A stretch of 64,000 nt of DNA, taken from assembly GCF_021390435.2 (NCBI RefSeq), contig NZ_JAJVCN010000001.1:1116001-1180000 (forward strand), written 5' to 3'. Positions 26,125 to 35,147 of the stretch are shown piece by piece. The position numbers and the translations under genes were made by a program. The notes under the pieces are model-generated. The model saw nothing but the letters and a program-made list of their open reading frames with translations. It searched no databases and was not told the origin of the DNA. Position 1 is the first letter of the stretch; every line of letters begins with the position of its first letter. This DNA comes from Kibdelosporangium philippinense. Its GTDB lineage: Bacteria; Actinomycetota; Actinomycetes; Mycobacteriales; Pseudonocardiaceae.

Positions 26125-27152
26125 CAAGGCCAACCTGGGATTTGACCGACGAGGGCATGACTCTGATCATGTACGGGGCCGTCGCATTCGAAATGCTGCA
26201 CGCCGGACAGGGCTTGGGGCTCTTTTCTCACTTGTCGAAGCACCCTGGCTGCACCGCACGCGAACTGGCCGCCGCGATCACTGTGGACAGTTACCCGTTC
26301 GATGTTCTGCTTACCGGACTGCGCGGGTTGAAACTGGTTCTGGGCAACGATTCCGGCCTCCGCAACCACCCGTTGGTCGAACAGCGCATTGTTCAGGGCA
26401 GTGAAGCACTGCACCTGTCGTTCGTGCACACCATCGTCAACCCTGGGATCAGTGACTTCGCCGATTCGCTGAGGCGGAGCACGAACGTCGGCCTTCGTCA
26501 TTTTCCCGGCCGTGGTGACACTCTCTACCGGCGGCTGGAGAACGATCAAGGCAAGCTGCGGGACCTGCACGACCACCTGCACGCGATCTCCGACAGCGCC
26601 ATCACCGGCCTGATCGGGACCGGCGCCCTGGATGACTGCCGTCACCTGCTGGACGTGGCGGGCGGTACCGGCCGTGAGGCAATCGCGCTCGCCAAGCACT
26701 ACCCAGACCTGAAAATCACGCTCGTTGATCTGCCTCCTGTCGCCGAGGCGGCATCGAGGAACATCGCCGCCCATGGCTTGACGGAACGGATCACCCCGGT
26801 GGCGTGCGACGTGTTCACCGACCCCCTGCCCACAGGGCCCGACAGTGCGCTCATCACGCACATGCTGCCGCTCTGGCCAGCGGAGACCAACATAGAGCTG
26901 TTGCGAAAGGTTCGGACGATCCTCCCGGAAAACGGGACTGTTCTGCTGTTCGACGCCATGCAGAACGATTCCCGTGACGGTCCACTGGCGACAGTGTTGT
27001 TCCCGGCGTACTTCCTGTCCGTCGCAACAGGACACGGCAACTTCTACCCGCAGTCGGCTTACGCGGAGTGGCTGAGCAAGGCCGGATTTGACCACATAGG
27101 ACGATTCGGGGAACTCCCCGGAGACCATTGCCTCCACACGGGAGTGAAGTGA
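26121..27152 (+). CDS. SAM-dependent O-methyltransferase (two-domain type)
   Basis: A 343-residue small-molecule methyltransferase of the plant-COMT/actinomycete tailoring family. The N-terminal dimerisation winged helix runs to about residue 90 (LSKHPGCTARELAAAI). The SAM-binding motif LLDVAGGTGREAIALAKHYP follows at about residue 175, with ITLVDLPPV as motif post-I. The usual catalytic HxxxDW is not obvious: THMLPLWPAETNIELL stands in that region. It overlaps the flavoprotein by ATGA and the P450 by GTGA. It is likely to methylate a phenol or acid from the lyase branch. Confidence 0.85.
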   Translation: MTRPTWDLTDEGMTLIMYGAVAFEMLHAGQGLGLFSHLSKHPGCTARELAAAITVDSYPFDVLLTGLRGLKLVLGNDSGLRNHPLVEQRIVQGSEALHLSFVHTIVNPGISDFADSLRRSTNVGLRHFPGRGDTLYRRLENDQGKLRDLHDHLHAISDSAITGLIGTGALDDCRHLLDVAGGTGREAIALAKHYPDLKITLVDLPPVAEAASRNIAAHGLTERITPVACDVFTDPLPTGPDSALITHMLPLWPAETNIELLRKVRTILPENGTVLLFDAMQNDSRDGPLATVLFPAYFLSVATGHGNFYPQSAYAEWLSKAGFDHIGRFGELPGDHCLHTGVK

Positions 27153-28321
27153 CCGAGATCTTCTCGATGGAGTACTACGCGGATCCGTTCCCGACGCTGG
27201 CGCGACTGCGTGAGCACGAGCCGGTGGCGCGGGTGTCGCCGCCGTTCGCCGACGTCGACCTGTGGCTGGTGAGCCGCTACGACGACATCCGCGCTCTGTC
27301 CACGGACCGACGGCTCAGCGTCGACACGCAGTTGGCGAGCGAGCGGTTCCGCACGTCCGGGCTGGCCATGGGTATCGGCACGGCCTGGGAGAAGGCGTTC
27401 GTGGTGAACCCGGCGGACAACGTCCGTCAGCGGCGACTGGTCGGCGCCACACTCACACCGCGGATCGTCGAGGGCTGGACGGCGGTGATCACCGAGACCG
27501 TGTCGACTCTGCTGGACAACCTGGACTCGGATCTGGTGCAGGAATTCGGTTACCCGCTCGCCGTGACGACGATCGGCACCGTGCTGGGCATCCGGCAGTC
27601 CGACCACGAACTGTTGCGGGGCTGGGCCGACACCGCGACCAGCCCCGACCGTGCGGCGTCCACGCAGGCGTTGACGGACGCCCTCGCCTACATCGGCGAG
27701 CAGATCGAGATCAAGCGCAAGCGGCCCGCCGACGACCTGTTGTCGTTGCTGCTCAACGCATCCGACGGCGACGAACGACTGGACGAGGAGGAAGTCACGG
27801 CTATCGCGGGGAACCTGCTCATCGCGGCCACCGACACCACCGCGAACTTCTTCCCCAACGCCGTGGTCGCACTACTGGACCACCCCGGCCAACTCGCCCT
27901 GCTGCGCGAGGACCCGACGCTCGTCGATCGCGCGGTCGAGGAGGTGCTGCGCTACTCGAACCCGGTCGTGCTGTCCCCGGGGTTCCGGTTCGCCCTCGAG
28001 CCGATCGAGCTGCACGGCACGGTCATCCCGGCCGGGGGTACGGTCGGCTTTTTCCTCGCGGCGGCCAACCGCGACCCCCTGGCCTACGACGAGCCGGACG
28101 CGCTGCGGATCACCAGGGCGACCACCACTCACGTCGGCTTTGGCCACGGGCCAAACCACTGCGTGGGCTCAGCCCTGGCGCGATTGCAAGGCCGGATCGG
28201 GCTGACCGGCCTGCTGGAGCGATATCCGCGGTTCGGCATCGCAATCGACCGTGCTGAGCTGCGCCACCGCGTCTCGCCGTTCATGTACGGCTTCGACCGG
28301 CTACCGCTGATCCTTGGTTAG
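27149..28321 (+). CDS. Cytochrome P450
   Basis: A 390-residue bacterial class I P450. The haem-ligand loop FGHGPNHCVG, the ExxR-type helix (VEEVLRYSNP) and the I-helix oxygen-binding LLIAATDTTANFF are all present. GTG 27149 overlaps the methyltransferase stop as GTGA, so it is the last gene of the rightward operon. No ferredoxin gene lies beside it. It would hydroxylate or couple the product; the substrate is unknown. Confidence 0.92.
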   Translation: MTEIFSMEYYADPFPTLARLREHEPVARVSPPFADVDLWLVSRYDDIRALSTDRRLSVDTQLASERFRTSGLAMGIGTAWEKAFVVNPADNVRQRRLVGATLTPRIVEGWTAVITETVSTLLDNLDSDLVQEFGYPLAVTTIGTVLGIRQSDHELLRGWADTATSPDRAASTQALTDALAYIGEQIEIKRKRPADDLLSLLLNASDGDERLDEEEVTAIAGNLLIAATDTTANFFPNAVVALLDHPGQLALLREDPTLVDRAVEEVLRYSNPVVLSPGFRFALEPIELHGTVIPAGGTVGFFLAAANRDPLAYDEPDALRITRATTTHVGFGHGPNHCVGSALARLQGRIGLTGLLERYPRFGIAIDRAELRHRVSPFMYGFDRLPLILG

Positions 28322-28493
28322 CGGCGTCAAATTGGACCGCGGCGGGAACCAATGAACTGCTGAGCGAAGGACTGTCGGGCGCTGCACATCCAGCGCCAGT
28401 ACAAGGATAAGCAACGCCCTGTGCGCCGCCCGTGATTCCGAAGATCGCACCCACCGCCAGTACGGCACCCGCCAGGACCATTCGTGTTCTCAT
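28281..28493 (-). CDS. Possible small secreted peptide opposite the P450 3' end
   Basis: A 70-residue frame opening with MRTRMVLAGAVLAVGAIFG, a good signal peptide, followed by PCTGAGC with two close cysteines. AGGA lies 7 bases ahead of the ATG. Its last 41 bases overlap the P450 gene tail to tail. Small size and overlap leave doubt. Confidence 0.4.
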   Translation of the reverse strand: MRTRMVLAGAVLAVGAIFGITGGAQGVAYPCTGAGCAAPDSPSLSSSLVPAAVQFDAANQGSAVAGRSRT

Positions 28494-28585
28494 GCGGCCA
28501 TCCTGGGACGTCCTCGTCCCGTCCGAAAGGGACCGTAGGCCCAGCGAGCCGGGAACGCCACCCGACTTGGATGTCATGAACGGCA

Positions 28586-29155
28586 TCAAGAGGTGAGTGT
28601 CTCCCGGATGCGTGTCCGGTCGGTCCACAGGGCGGACAGCGGACGGCCTGCCGAAACACCGCCGTCGACACCGATGTCTTGGCCCGTGACCAGCCTGCTC
28701 GCGTCGCTGGCGAACCAGAGCACCGCCGCGGCGACGTCGTCTGTGGTGACGATTTCCTCGATAGGCTGAACTCCGGCTGTCAGCGTTGTCGTGCCTGCCG
28801 CGAGTTTCTCCGCTGTCGTGTCCGCCATCGAAGGATCGAGGCCGCCGCCTTTGGCGAAGATGCCAGTGGGCACGAAACCTGGCGAGACGCTGTTGACGCG
28901 CACAGCATGCTGAGCCAGATCGACGGCAGCGCACCGGGTGAGATGAATGACCGCCGCCTTGGCGGTGGAATAGTCCAAACCGGACCAACCCGCTGCTTTC
29001 CCGCCATGCTGCCCATGTTGATGATGCTGCCGGACCGCTGGGAGGCCATCTGGCGCCTGGCGTGTTCCTTCGGACACGAACAGTTCGGCGACGCGGGCGC
29101 CGATGCCGCTGGTGGCGCCAGTGATGACCGCGACCTTGCCGGGAAGACTCGTCAT
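28586..29155 (-). pseudogene. Broken short-chain dehydrogenase gene
   Basis: The start is normal for an SDR (MTSLPGKVAVITGATSGIG) and the end too (GLDYSTAKAAV, VNSVSPGFVPTGIF, VTGQDIGVDGG). Between them about 90 residues are missing, including the NAG strand. The catalytic-serine region SIINMGSMAG is present but in a different frame (about 29000-29035) from the parts on either side. So a deletion and a compensating frameshift near the GGSMAGK codons have destroyed it. The intact parts resemble 3-oxoacyl-reductase-like SDRs that would fit a tailoring step. Confidence 0.75.
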
Positions 29156-29232
29156 CGGTTACCACCGAATACAAGCTCTGTACGACTCACGGTGTCGAGT
29201 CAACCACATCGCGTCCGTTGAAAATTAGTGGT

Positions 29233-29607
29233 GTGTCCCGTAAGGTTGCCGCGTTTATTCGGCGGAGCCGGTGTCCGCTAGCGAGGATCGATCCGAGGTG
29301 GTCCGAGTGGCCCCGGATGCGGCATGTCCTCGGTGGAGAGTCGCCTTCTGCGTTGTCCCGTATTGGTCACGCTCGCGTCTGTTCGCGAGGGGCGTCTCAC
29401 GCCAGTGCCAGGAGTTTCAGGAGTGGTGATCGGGCGTCGTTGGACCGGTGTTCAGGTCGGTGACCTGCACGTTTCCCTGGTGACACAGCGCGGAGGCCGT
29501 CATGGCCGCGGTCACCCTGGTGTCCTGCGGCGCCGTGCGGGCGGTAGGCCTGCGCGAGGGGAAGATTCGGTGCGTTCAACGCCGTCAAGGTGACCTTCAC
29601 GGCATCA
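29233..29607 (-). repeat. Dispersed repeat copy (reverse, interrupted)
   Basis: Two blocks match, in reverse orientation, the repeats at 34401-34577 and 47007-47210: the left block (TGTCCCGTAAGGTTGCCGCG onward, to GGTCCGAGTGGCCC) and the right block with GCCGTCAAGGTGACCTTCAC. About 200 bp of unrelated sequence lie between the blocks. The 700-bp gap 29156-29853 holds this and no gene I can support. Confidence 0.65.
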
Positions 29608-29853
29608 ACATGGGGCACAGGTGTGGTAGGTGTGGCAGGTGTGACGCATGTGGCGATTGACCGTCTATTATGGACCGCCTGGAGGCTCGATTACCTGGTC
29701 AACGATTTGAGACGAGCCATTAGCTGGACGTTGTCAATCAGCACTGTCGCGATAGGACACAGAGTGATCGACTGGCGGACTTGTGCCGTCGACTGGCGGC
29801 AATGGGCAGAGGGGCGTGCAATGGCGGTGGACGACTGATCGAAGGAACACGAT

Positions 29854-30744
29854 ATGGGTGCTCTCACCTTGCCGACAGGCATCGGGTACACCGCCATGAT
29901 CGCCGCGTACGCCCGTGCCCAAGAGGCCAAACAGGACAATCCACTGTTCGTCGATCCCTTGGCCGACCTGTTCGTCGCCGCGGCCACCGGCCTGGTGCCC
30001 GGCACGAATCTGCCGAGGTTGGGTCCAATCCGGATCGACGACGAGTCGCTGCTCTGGGATTTCCTCTCAGCGCTGTTCTGCGGCCGGACGCCGTTCTTCG
30101 ACGCGCACATCAAGCAGCACGTCGGCGCTGGAATTCGGCAGATCGTGATCCTTGCCGCCGGACTGGACACCCGGGCGTTCCGGATGAATCTTCCAGCTAC
30201 GACAACGGTGTACGAGATCGACACACCGGAGGTACTGGACTTCAAAGCCGCTGTGCTGGCCGATGAACAACCGACCGCCACCCGCGTCGCGGTGCCCGCC
30301 GACCTGCGTGAGGATTGGGCAGGCGCGTTGACCGCTGCCGGATTCCGCCCGAATGTTCGGACTCTGTGGCTTGTCGAGGGTTTGCTGATGTATTTCGACG
30401 CGGCCGCCGCGGACAACCTGCTTGCGACCATCAGTTCGTTGAGCTTGCCAGCGAACGGACTACTTACCGAGACCATCATCCGCAAGCCCGTGATGCAGGA
30501 CGTGCCTGAAATCGTCGGCAGCGAGGATGAGGCAGTCACCCGCCTGTTCATGGAAGCCTTCCGAACACCTCCGTACCGCAATGTGGGCGACTGGATGTCG
30601 AGTCAGCGGTGGAGGTGCGATGAGGCGGTGACGCTCGCCGAGCAGCTCACGAGGGTGAACCGCCCTATTCCCGAGATAGTGCGCCGCTGTGCCGCTGACC
30701 CGTTCGGAACCGTGCTCGCGAGCTCCGTGAAGTTGCAGGATTGA
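29854..30744 (+). CDS. SAM-dependent methyltransferase, leucine carboxyl methyltransferase type
   Basis: A 296-residue protein of the LCM/TIGR00027 family common in actinobacteria. The SAM motif QIVILAAGLDTRAFRM is at about residue 103, VYEIDTPEVLDFK follows as the second SAM-contact strand, and LWLVEGLLMYFD is the family's third motif. The N-terminal YTAMIAAYARAQEA is also typical. ATG 29854 follows GAAGGAA. Members methylate carboxylates or phenols of small molecules or lipids. It stands alone on its strand, facing the MalT-like regulator. Confidence 0.85.
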   Translation: MGALTLPTGIGYTAMIAAYARAQEAKQDNPLFVDPLADLFVAAATGLVPGTNLPRLGPIRIDDESLLWDFLSALFCGRTPFFDAHIKQHVGAGIRQIVILAAGLDTRAFRMNLPATTTVYEIDTPEVLDFKAAVLADEQPTATRVAVPADLREDWAGALTAAGFRPNVRTLWLVEGLLMYFDAAAADNLLATISSLSLPANGLLTETIIRKPVMQDVPEIVGSEDEAVTRLFMEAFRTPPYRNVGDWMSSQRWRCDEAVTLAEQLTRVNRPIPEIVRRCAADPFGTVLASSVKLQD

Positions 30745-30748
30745 GGAG

Positions 30749-33205
30749 CTACCTACTGCCAAGTAGGCGCAGTTCGCGGCCACGGTGGACCGCCGCGCCG
30801 CGGTCGGTGGCGCCGAGCTTGGCGTAGATCCTGCGGATATGTGTGTTGACCGTGTTGAGAGAGATCGACAGTTCTCCGGCTATCTCCTGACGGGTGAGGT
30901 TGGTCGGCAGGTAGCGAAGTACCCGAAGCTCGCTGCGGCTGAGGGCCTCGGTGGGAAAACGGGCTGACGCAGCCGGAGAGCCACTGCGGGCCGCGTCGAG
31001 GATGTCGGCGACGAGCGCGGCATGTGTGGTTTCCCAGGCAGGCAACGACTCAAGGAGCTCCCACGCTCCGGTCATGAGGAACGGAAGGATCAGCCGGTCC
31101 TGCTCCGCGAGGTCGAACGCCTGCTCGAGGGCGGCCGTGGCGCTGCGTTGGTCACCGAGGTCATGACACGCGATGGCGGTCAGCAGGCTGGCTTCGGTCT
31201 GGGTGAAGACGTCGCGTTCGATGGAAAGCTCGAGGTCGCGGCGGGCGGCGGCGGGATTGTGCTCGGCGAGCCGGATGACCGCCGCGGCAGTGCCGATCTC
31301 ACCGGCAGCGGCGAGCGCCGTGCGGGCTTCGCCGATCATTCCGGCGCGGGCTTGGGTGGCGATCGTCCAGGCGACCACTCGATTCTTCAGTGCGTGCTCG
31401 CCGGCCATGGTCGCCTGGATCTTCTGCGCGGCGGCGAACTCGGTCACCGCGTTGCGGTGCTGGCCGCGTCCTGCCGCCATGAGCGCGGCAACCACGTGCA
31501 CCAACAGTCGGATGCCTGGTTCGCCGTCAGACCGCACGCGGTCGAGCCATCGCTGGGCATCGTCGAACTCGCCGGTCCACACCAGAATCCAGGCGAGGGT
31601 GGCCTGTGCGGGCGCGATGACCGGTTCGGTGTCCCAGCCGTGCCGTGCGGCCAGCGCGATCGCGTCCTCGCAGCGTTGGCGGGCCAGGGCGAAGGACTGT
31701 CCGGTTGACGCGAAACCGAGGTACGCGAGACACGCCACCTCAAGGTACGGATGGTTGATGTCCCGAGCGAGGGCGGCGCCTTCCAGCAGGTGGCGTTCAC
31801 TGTCGGCCAGCCGCCGTGACCACGCCTCGGTCACGGCGAGATTCAACAGGACAAAGGCACGCAGGTCCGTGTTGGCGGCAGGCAGCGCGTCCGCGTGCGC
31901 GGCCACGCAGTCGAAATGACCGCGCAGCCTGGCCAGCAGCAAGTCCAACGCGGTGACCGTCATCGGATGCTCGCCGGTGGATCGGGCGATCTCCAAGTGT
32001 CGCGCCGCCTCGTCGAGACGCATCGTGCCGAGCTCGTCCATCGCGTGGACGAGCGCGAGTGAGTCGTCGGGATTCGGAAACGATCTCAGCAGCGCCCGTA
32101 CGGTTTCCGCCTGGCCGTCGAGGGTCAAGCTGAGCGCGTGGTCGGTCAGCAAGCCGGCCGCTTCGATCCAGTCCCCGGCGTTCTGCAGGTGCCGAATCGC
32201 GTCGACCGGCTGCGCGTGTCCCGCGAACCACCGGGCGGCGAGCCGGTGCAGTGCAGGGATCTCCTCGGCCTGGGTGCGGCGCAGTTCGAGCCGCAACAGC
32301 CCGGCGAACAGGCGGTGATAACGGAACCAGGTGCGCTCGGAGTCGAGTGGGGCGACGAACGCGTTGGCGTCCGCCAGATCCAGCAGGATCCGTTCGGACC
32401 CGGACGAGCCGGTGAGCAGATCGGCAAGCTCGCCGTTCACCCTGTCTACAAAGGACGTGCGCAGCAGCAGTCGCTGCACGTCGGCAGGCTGCCGCTCCAG
32501 CATCTCGGCCATCAGGTATTCCGCGACGGTCCGGTCACTGCCGGAGAACTCGGCCACGAACCGTTCCGGATCGGGATTGCCTGCCAGCGAAAGCACGGCG
32601 AGCCGCAGTCCGGCCGCCCAGCCCTCGGTCCGTTGCCGCAGCAGGTCGATCACGTGATCGGGCAGCGTGATCCCGGCAGCGGCCACCAGCTTCTTGGTCT
32701 CCGCGAACGTGAAACGCAGTTGGCAGCCGCGGATCTCGGCCAGCTTCCCGGCCAGTCGCATCTTGTGCAGGCGCAGCGGCAAATCGCGCCGGGTGGCCAC
32801 GATCGCGTGCGCGAGCGGCGGAAGGTTCGTCAGCAGCACGGTCAGCGGCTCGACGGAACTCAGTTCGTGCGCGTCATCGATGATCAGGACGAACGGTTCG
32901 TCGATCGCGTTGATCTCGGACAGCACCTTGTCGCGACCGTTGCAGCCGGGTGCCGCGAACGGCGGCTCCGCTCCACAGGCGGCACGGATCTCGCTGAGCA
33001 CGGTGAACCAGAACGTGTGCGCGTCCTGCTGGCCGGGACGGATCGACACGAACGCGATTCGGCGGTCCTGTTCCGGGCGGTCGGCCCATAGCCGCAGCAA
33101 CGACGTCTTCCCACTGCCCGCGGGCGCTGAGATGAGCGTCACCTTCCTGCCGACAGCACTGTCCAGTGTGGAGATCAGGTCAAGGCGATCGATCAGCCCG
33201 GGCAC
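30749..33205 (-). CDS. MalT/LAL-type LuxR-family regulator
   Basis: An 818-residue ATP-dependent regulator. The P-loop SAPAGSGKTSLL is at about residue 27, Walker B in FVLIIDDAHEL, and the MalT-like region RQRTEGWAAGLRLAVLSLAG follows. A long TPR-like array (residues about 300-740) precedes the LuxR HTH (LSRSELRVLRYLPTNLTRQEIAGEL, HIRRIYAKLG). The family couples inducer and ATP binding to activation of nearby operons. It is separated by only 4 bp from the converging methyltransferase and is divergent from the MBL-fold gene. Confidence 0.88.
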   Translation of the reverse strand: MPGLIDRLDLISTLDSAVGRKVTLISAPAGSGKTSLLRLWADRPEQDRRIAFVSIRPGQQDAHTFWFTVLSEIRAACGAEPPFAAPGCNGRDKVLSEINAIDEPFVLIIDDAHELSSVEPLTVLLTNLPPLAHAIVATRRDLPLRLHKMRLAGKLAEIRGCQLRFTFAETKKLVAAAGITLPDHVIDLLRQRTEGWAAGLRLAVLSLAGNPDPERFVAEFSGSDRTVAEYLMAEMLERQPADVQRLLLRTSFVDRVNGELADLLTGSSGSERILLDLADANAFVAPLDSERTWFRYHRLFAGLLRLELRRTQAEEIPALHRLAARWFAGHAQPVDAIRHLQNAGDWIEAAGLLTDHALSLTLDGQAETVRALLRSFPNPDDSLALVHAMDELGTMRLDEAARHLEIARSTGEHPMTVTALDLLLARLRGHFDCVAAHADALPAANTDLRAFVLLNLAVTEAWSRRLADSERHLLEGAALARDINHPYLEVACLAYLGFASTGQSFALARQRCEDAIALAARHGWDTEPVIAPAQATLAWILVWTGEFDDAQRWLDRVRSDGEPGIRLLVHVVAALMAAGRGQHRNAVTEFAAAQKIQATMAGEHALKNRVVAWTIATQARAGMIGEARTALAAAGEIGTAAAVIRLAEHNPAAARRDLELSIERDVFTQTEASLLTAIACHDLGDQRSATAALEQAFDLAEQDRLILPFLMTGAWELLESLPAWETTHAALVADILDAARSGSPAASARFPTEALSRSELRVLRYLPTNLTRQEIAGELSISLNTVNTHIRRIYAKLGATDRGAAVHRGRELRLLGSR

Positions 33206-33278
33206 GGCACCAGTGTAGTCGCTGAATCACCGGAATCCGGTGATGGCAAGTCACCCGGCAGGTGACGAACCTGATGGC

Positions 33279-34232
33279 ATGACCAACGACTCTGAACTGC
33301 CGGACTACGCGCCGGTACCGTCATCCGCGCTGGGACCCGCCGTCAACGAGCAGGGCTACTTCGTAGGGCGCGTCGAGAAGAACCTCTACTGGGTCACCGA
33401 CAGCGGCTATCAAGCGGCGTTCATGACCACGCGTGACGGCGTGGTGTTGTTCGACGCGCCACCGACCATCGGGCACAACCTGAAGCGCGCCATCGACGAG
33501 ATCGCCTCGGCCAACGGCGTGTCCAACAAGGTGACGCACATCGTCTACTCGCATCACCATGCCGACCACATTGGAGCTTCGTCACTGTTCGGCCGTGACG
33601 TGGTGCGGGTCGGCCACGCCGAGACCAAGCGGCTGCTGCAACGCGCCAACGACCCGGCGCGACCGGTACCCGACGTCACCTTCGAGCAGAACCACACGCT
33701 GGACATCGGCGGGGAACGCGTCAACTTGGCCTGGCACGGAACCAACCACACACCGGACAACATCTACATCCACCTGCCCGACCACGACACGCTGATGCTC
33801 ATTGACGTCGTCGTGCCTGGCTGGGGGTCGTTCGCCGCCTTCAACGTCAACGCGGACGTCCCCGGCTCCATCGCGGCCCCGGCCGAGGCCCTTTCCTACG
33901 ACTGGAAGCACTTCATCGGCGGCCATCTCGGCCGGTTGGGCACGCGCGATGACGTTGTCCTGCACCAGGAGTACATCGCCGACATCGCCGAAAGCGCGCG
34001 GAAGACGCTGGCCACAGTGGACCCGATGCCGTTCTACGCCAAGTACGGCAACAACATCTGGGCCGCGGTCAAGGCCTACCTGGACACGGCGGCCGAGCAC
34101 GCGGCAGCGCCGGTGGTCAAGAAGTACACCGGGGTGCTCGCGGCCGCCGACGTCTTCATCGTCAGCACCGCGTTCGTCATCCTCGAGTCGCTGCGTCTCG
34201 ACCAAGGAGTGGAGCTACCGATGCACCCATAA
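33279..34232 (+). CDS. MBL-fold metallo-hydrolase
   Basis: A 317-residue metallo-beta-lactamase-fold protein. YSHHHADHIG is the metal-binding HxHxDH motif, and WHGTNHTPDNIYI provides the third-position His. DTLMLIDVVVPGWG gives the bridging aspartate and FIGGHLGRLG the last His. ATG 33279 is preferred since the conserved-looking LPDYAPVPSSALGP starts shortly after it; GTG 33240 and ATG 33243 are in frame. Such proteins are broad hydrolases; the substrate is unknown. It is divergent from the MalT-like regulator, which may control it. Confidence 0.82.
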   Translation: MTNDSELPDYAPVPSSALGPAVNEQGYFVGRVEKNLYWVTDSGYQAAFMTTRDGVVLFDAPPTIGHNLKRAIDEIASANGVSNKVTHIVYSHHHADHIGASSLFGRDVVRVGHAETKRLLQRANDPARPVPDVTFEQNHTLDIGGERVNLAWHGTNHTPDNIYIHLPDHDTLMLIDVVVPGWGSFAAFNVNADVPGSIAAPAEALSYDWKHFIGGHLGRLGTRDDVVLHQEYIADIAESARKTLATVDPMPFYAKYGNNIWAAVKAYLDTAAEHAAAPVVKKYTGVLAAADVFIVSTAFVILESLRLDQGVELPMHP

Positions 34233-34400
34233 CGCACGAAGACGTACTTCTATTTGAGGACGGCCATGATCGAGGCGATCGTCTACGACGGAGTCGATCA
34301 CGGCGGGACACGCGGAACGATCTCGATCGAGGGATCCGGGCCGCAGCGGGGGTCGTCGTGAATGGCTCCTGTCGCGCATACCACACCTGTTGCCCACTTT

Positions 34401-34577
34401 GATGCCGTGAAGGTCACCTTGACGGCGTTCAACGCCGCTAACTCGGCCCTCGCGAACAGTTTCGGGCGTGACGAGCGCTAGGGACATGCCTGGTTCGGGG
34501 TCACTCGGACCACCTCGGATTGATCCTGGCTAGCGGAGACGGGCTCCGCCGAACAAACGCGGCAACCTTCCGAGACA
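34401..34577 (+). repeat. Dispersed repeat copy (forward)
   Basis: Begins GATGCCGTGAAGGTCACCTT and ends at CAACCTTCCGAGACA. It matches 47007-47210 in the same orientation and 29233-29607 in reverse. The opening contains an imperfect palindrome (GCCGTGAAGGT / ACCTTGACGGC) and the middle the phrase TCACTCGGACCACCTCGGAT. It occupies most of the 374-bp gap 34233-34606; the rest shows nothing. Confidence 0.75.
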
Positions 34578-34606
34578 CCCCACCAGTCCCGCCTGACTTT
34601 CCTCGA

Positions 34607-35134
34607 TCAGGCCTCCAAAGCCCACATCAGGGTCAAGGAGGCGTCGGTGCGCGGCAGCATCCGGTGCGTGCCATACGAACGCAGGTGGTAGGTCAGCGGT
34701 TCGCCGCCGGAGGTGTCCGCGCCCCGGACGAGTCCGAACAGGACAGTGTGGTCCCCGCCATCGACTTCCTGCCAGACGTCGCACGCCACCCAGCCGGGTG
34801 CCCCGGTCAGCCGTGGCAAGCCTTCGTCCATCATCCACGGCACGCCCGCGAACTTCTCACTGGGTCGCCGCCGGGTGGCGAACCCGGTGGCGAGCCGGGA
34901 ATGCGCGCTGCCGAGGATGTTGAGGCCGAATCGGCCGGACGACCGGATCGCAGGCAGCAGCCCGGAGGTCCGGAACAATGAGACCAGGACCATCGGCGGT
35001 TCCATGGACAGTGAAGCGAAAGCGCTCACCGTGCTGCCGTACGGCTGGCCGTCGGCGACCGTGGTGACGACCGAGACCGGCGTGGCCACCTGGGCCATCG
35101 CCTCGCGGAACTGGTTCTGCAGTTCGGTTGGCAT
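34607..35134 (-). CDS. Flavin reductase-like FMN-binding protein
   Basis: A 175-residue split-barrel flavin reductase (HpaC/RutF/DIM6 type): ATPVSVVTTVADGQPYGSTVSAFASLSMEPPMVLVSL is the family opening in two pieces around residues 14-50, with FGLNILGSAH and the ending GGEPLTYHLRSYG. Such enzymes reduce FMN with NAD(P)H for a partner monooxygenase, very likely that at 42376-43536. ATG 35134 follows AAAGGAGA, which is intact. Ten bases upstream of that site the IS array begins; before insertion the amidohydrolase gene ended here and the two formed an operon. Confidence 0.87.
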   Translation of the reverse strand: MPTELQNQFREAMAQVATPVSVVTTVADGQPYGSTVSAFASLSMEPPMVLVSLFRTSGLLPAIRSSGRFGLNILGSAHSRLATGFATRRRPSEKFAGVPWMMDEGLPRLTGAPGWVACDVWQEVDGGDHTVLFGLVRGADTSGGEPLTYHLRSYGTHRMLPRTDASLTLMWALEA

Positions 35135-35147
35135 GGTGTCTCCTTTA

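Noticed and set aside
28586..29155. Functional small SDR of 189 residues
   Set aside because: The cofactor and catalytic parts are joined without the middle of the fold, and the serine motif lies in another frame.
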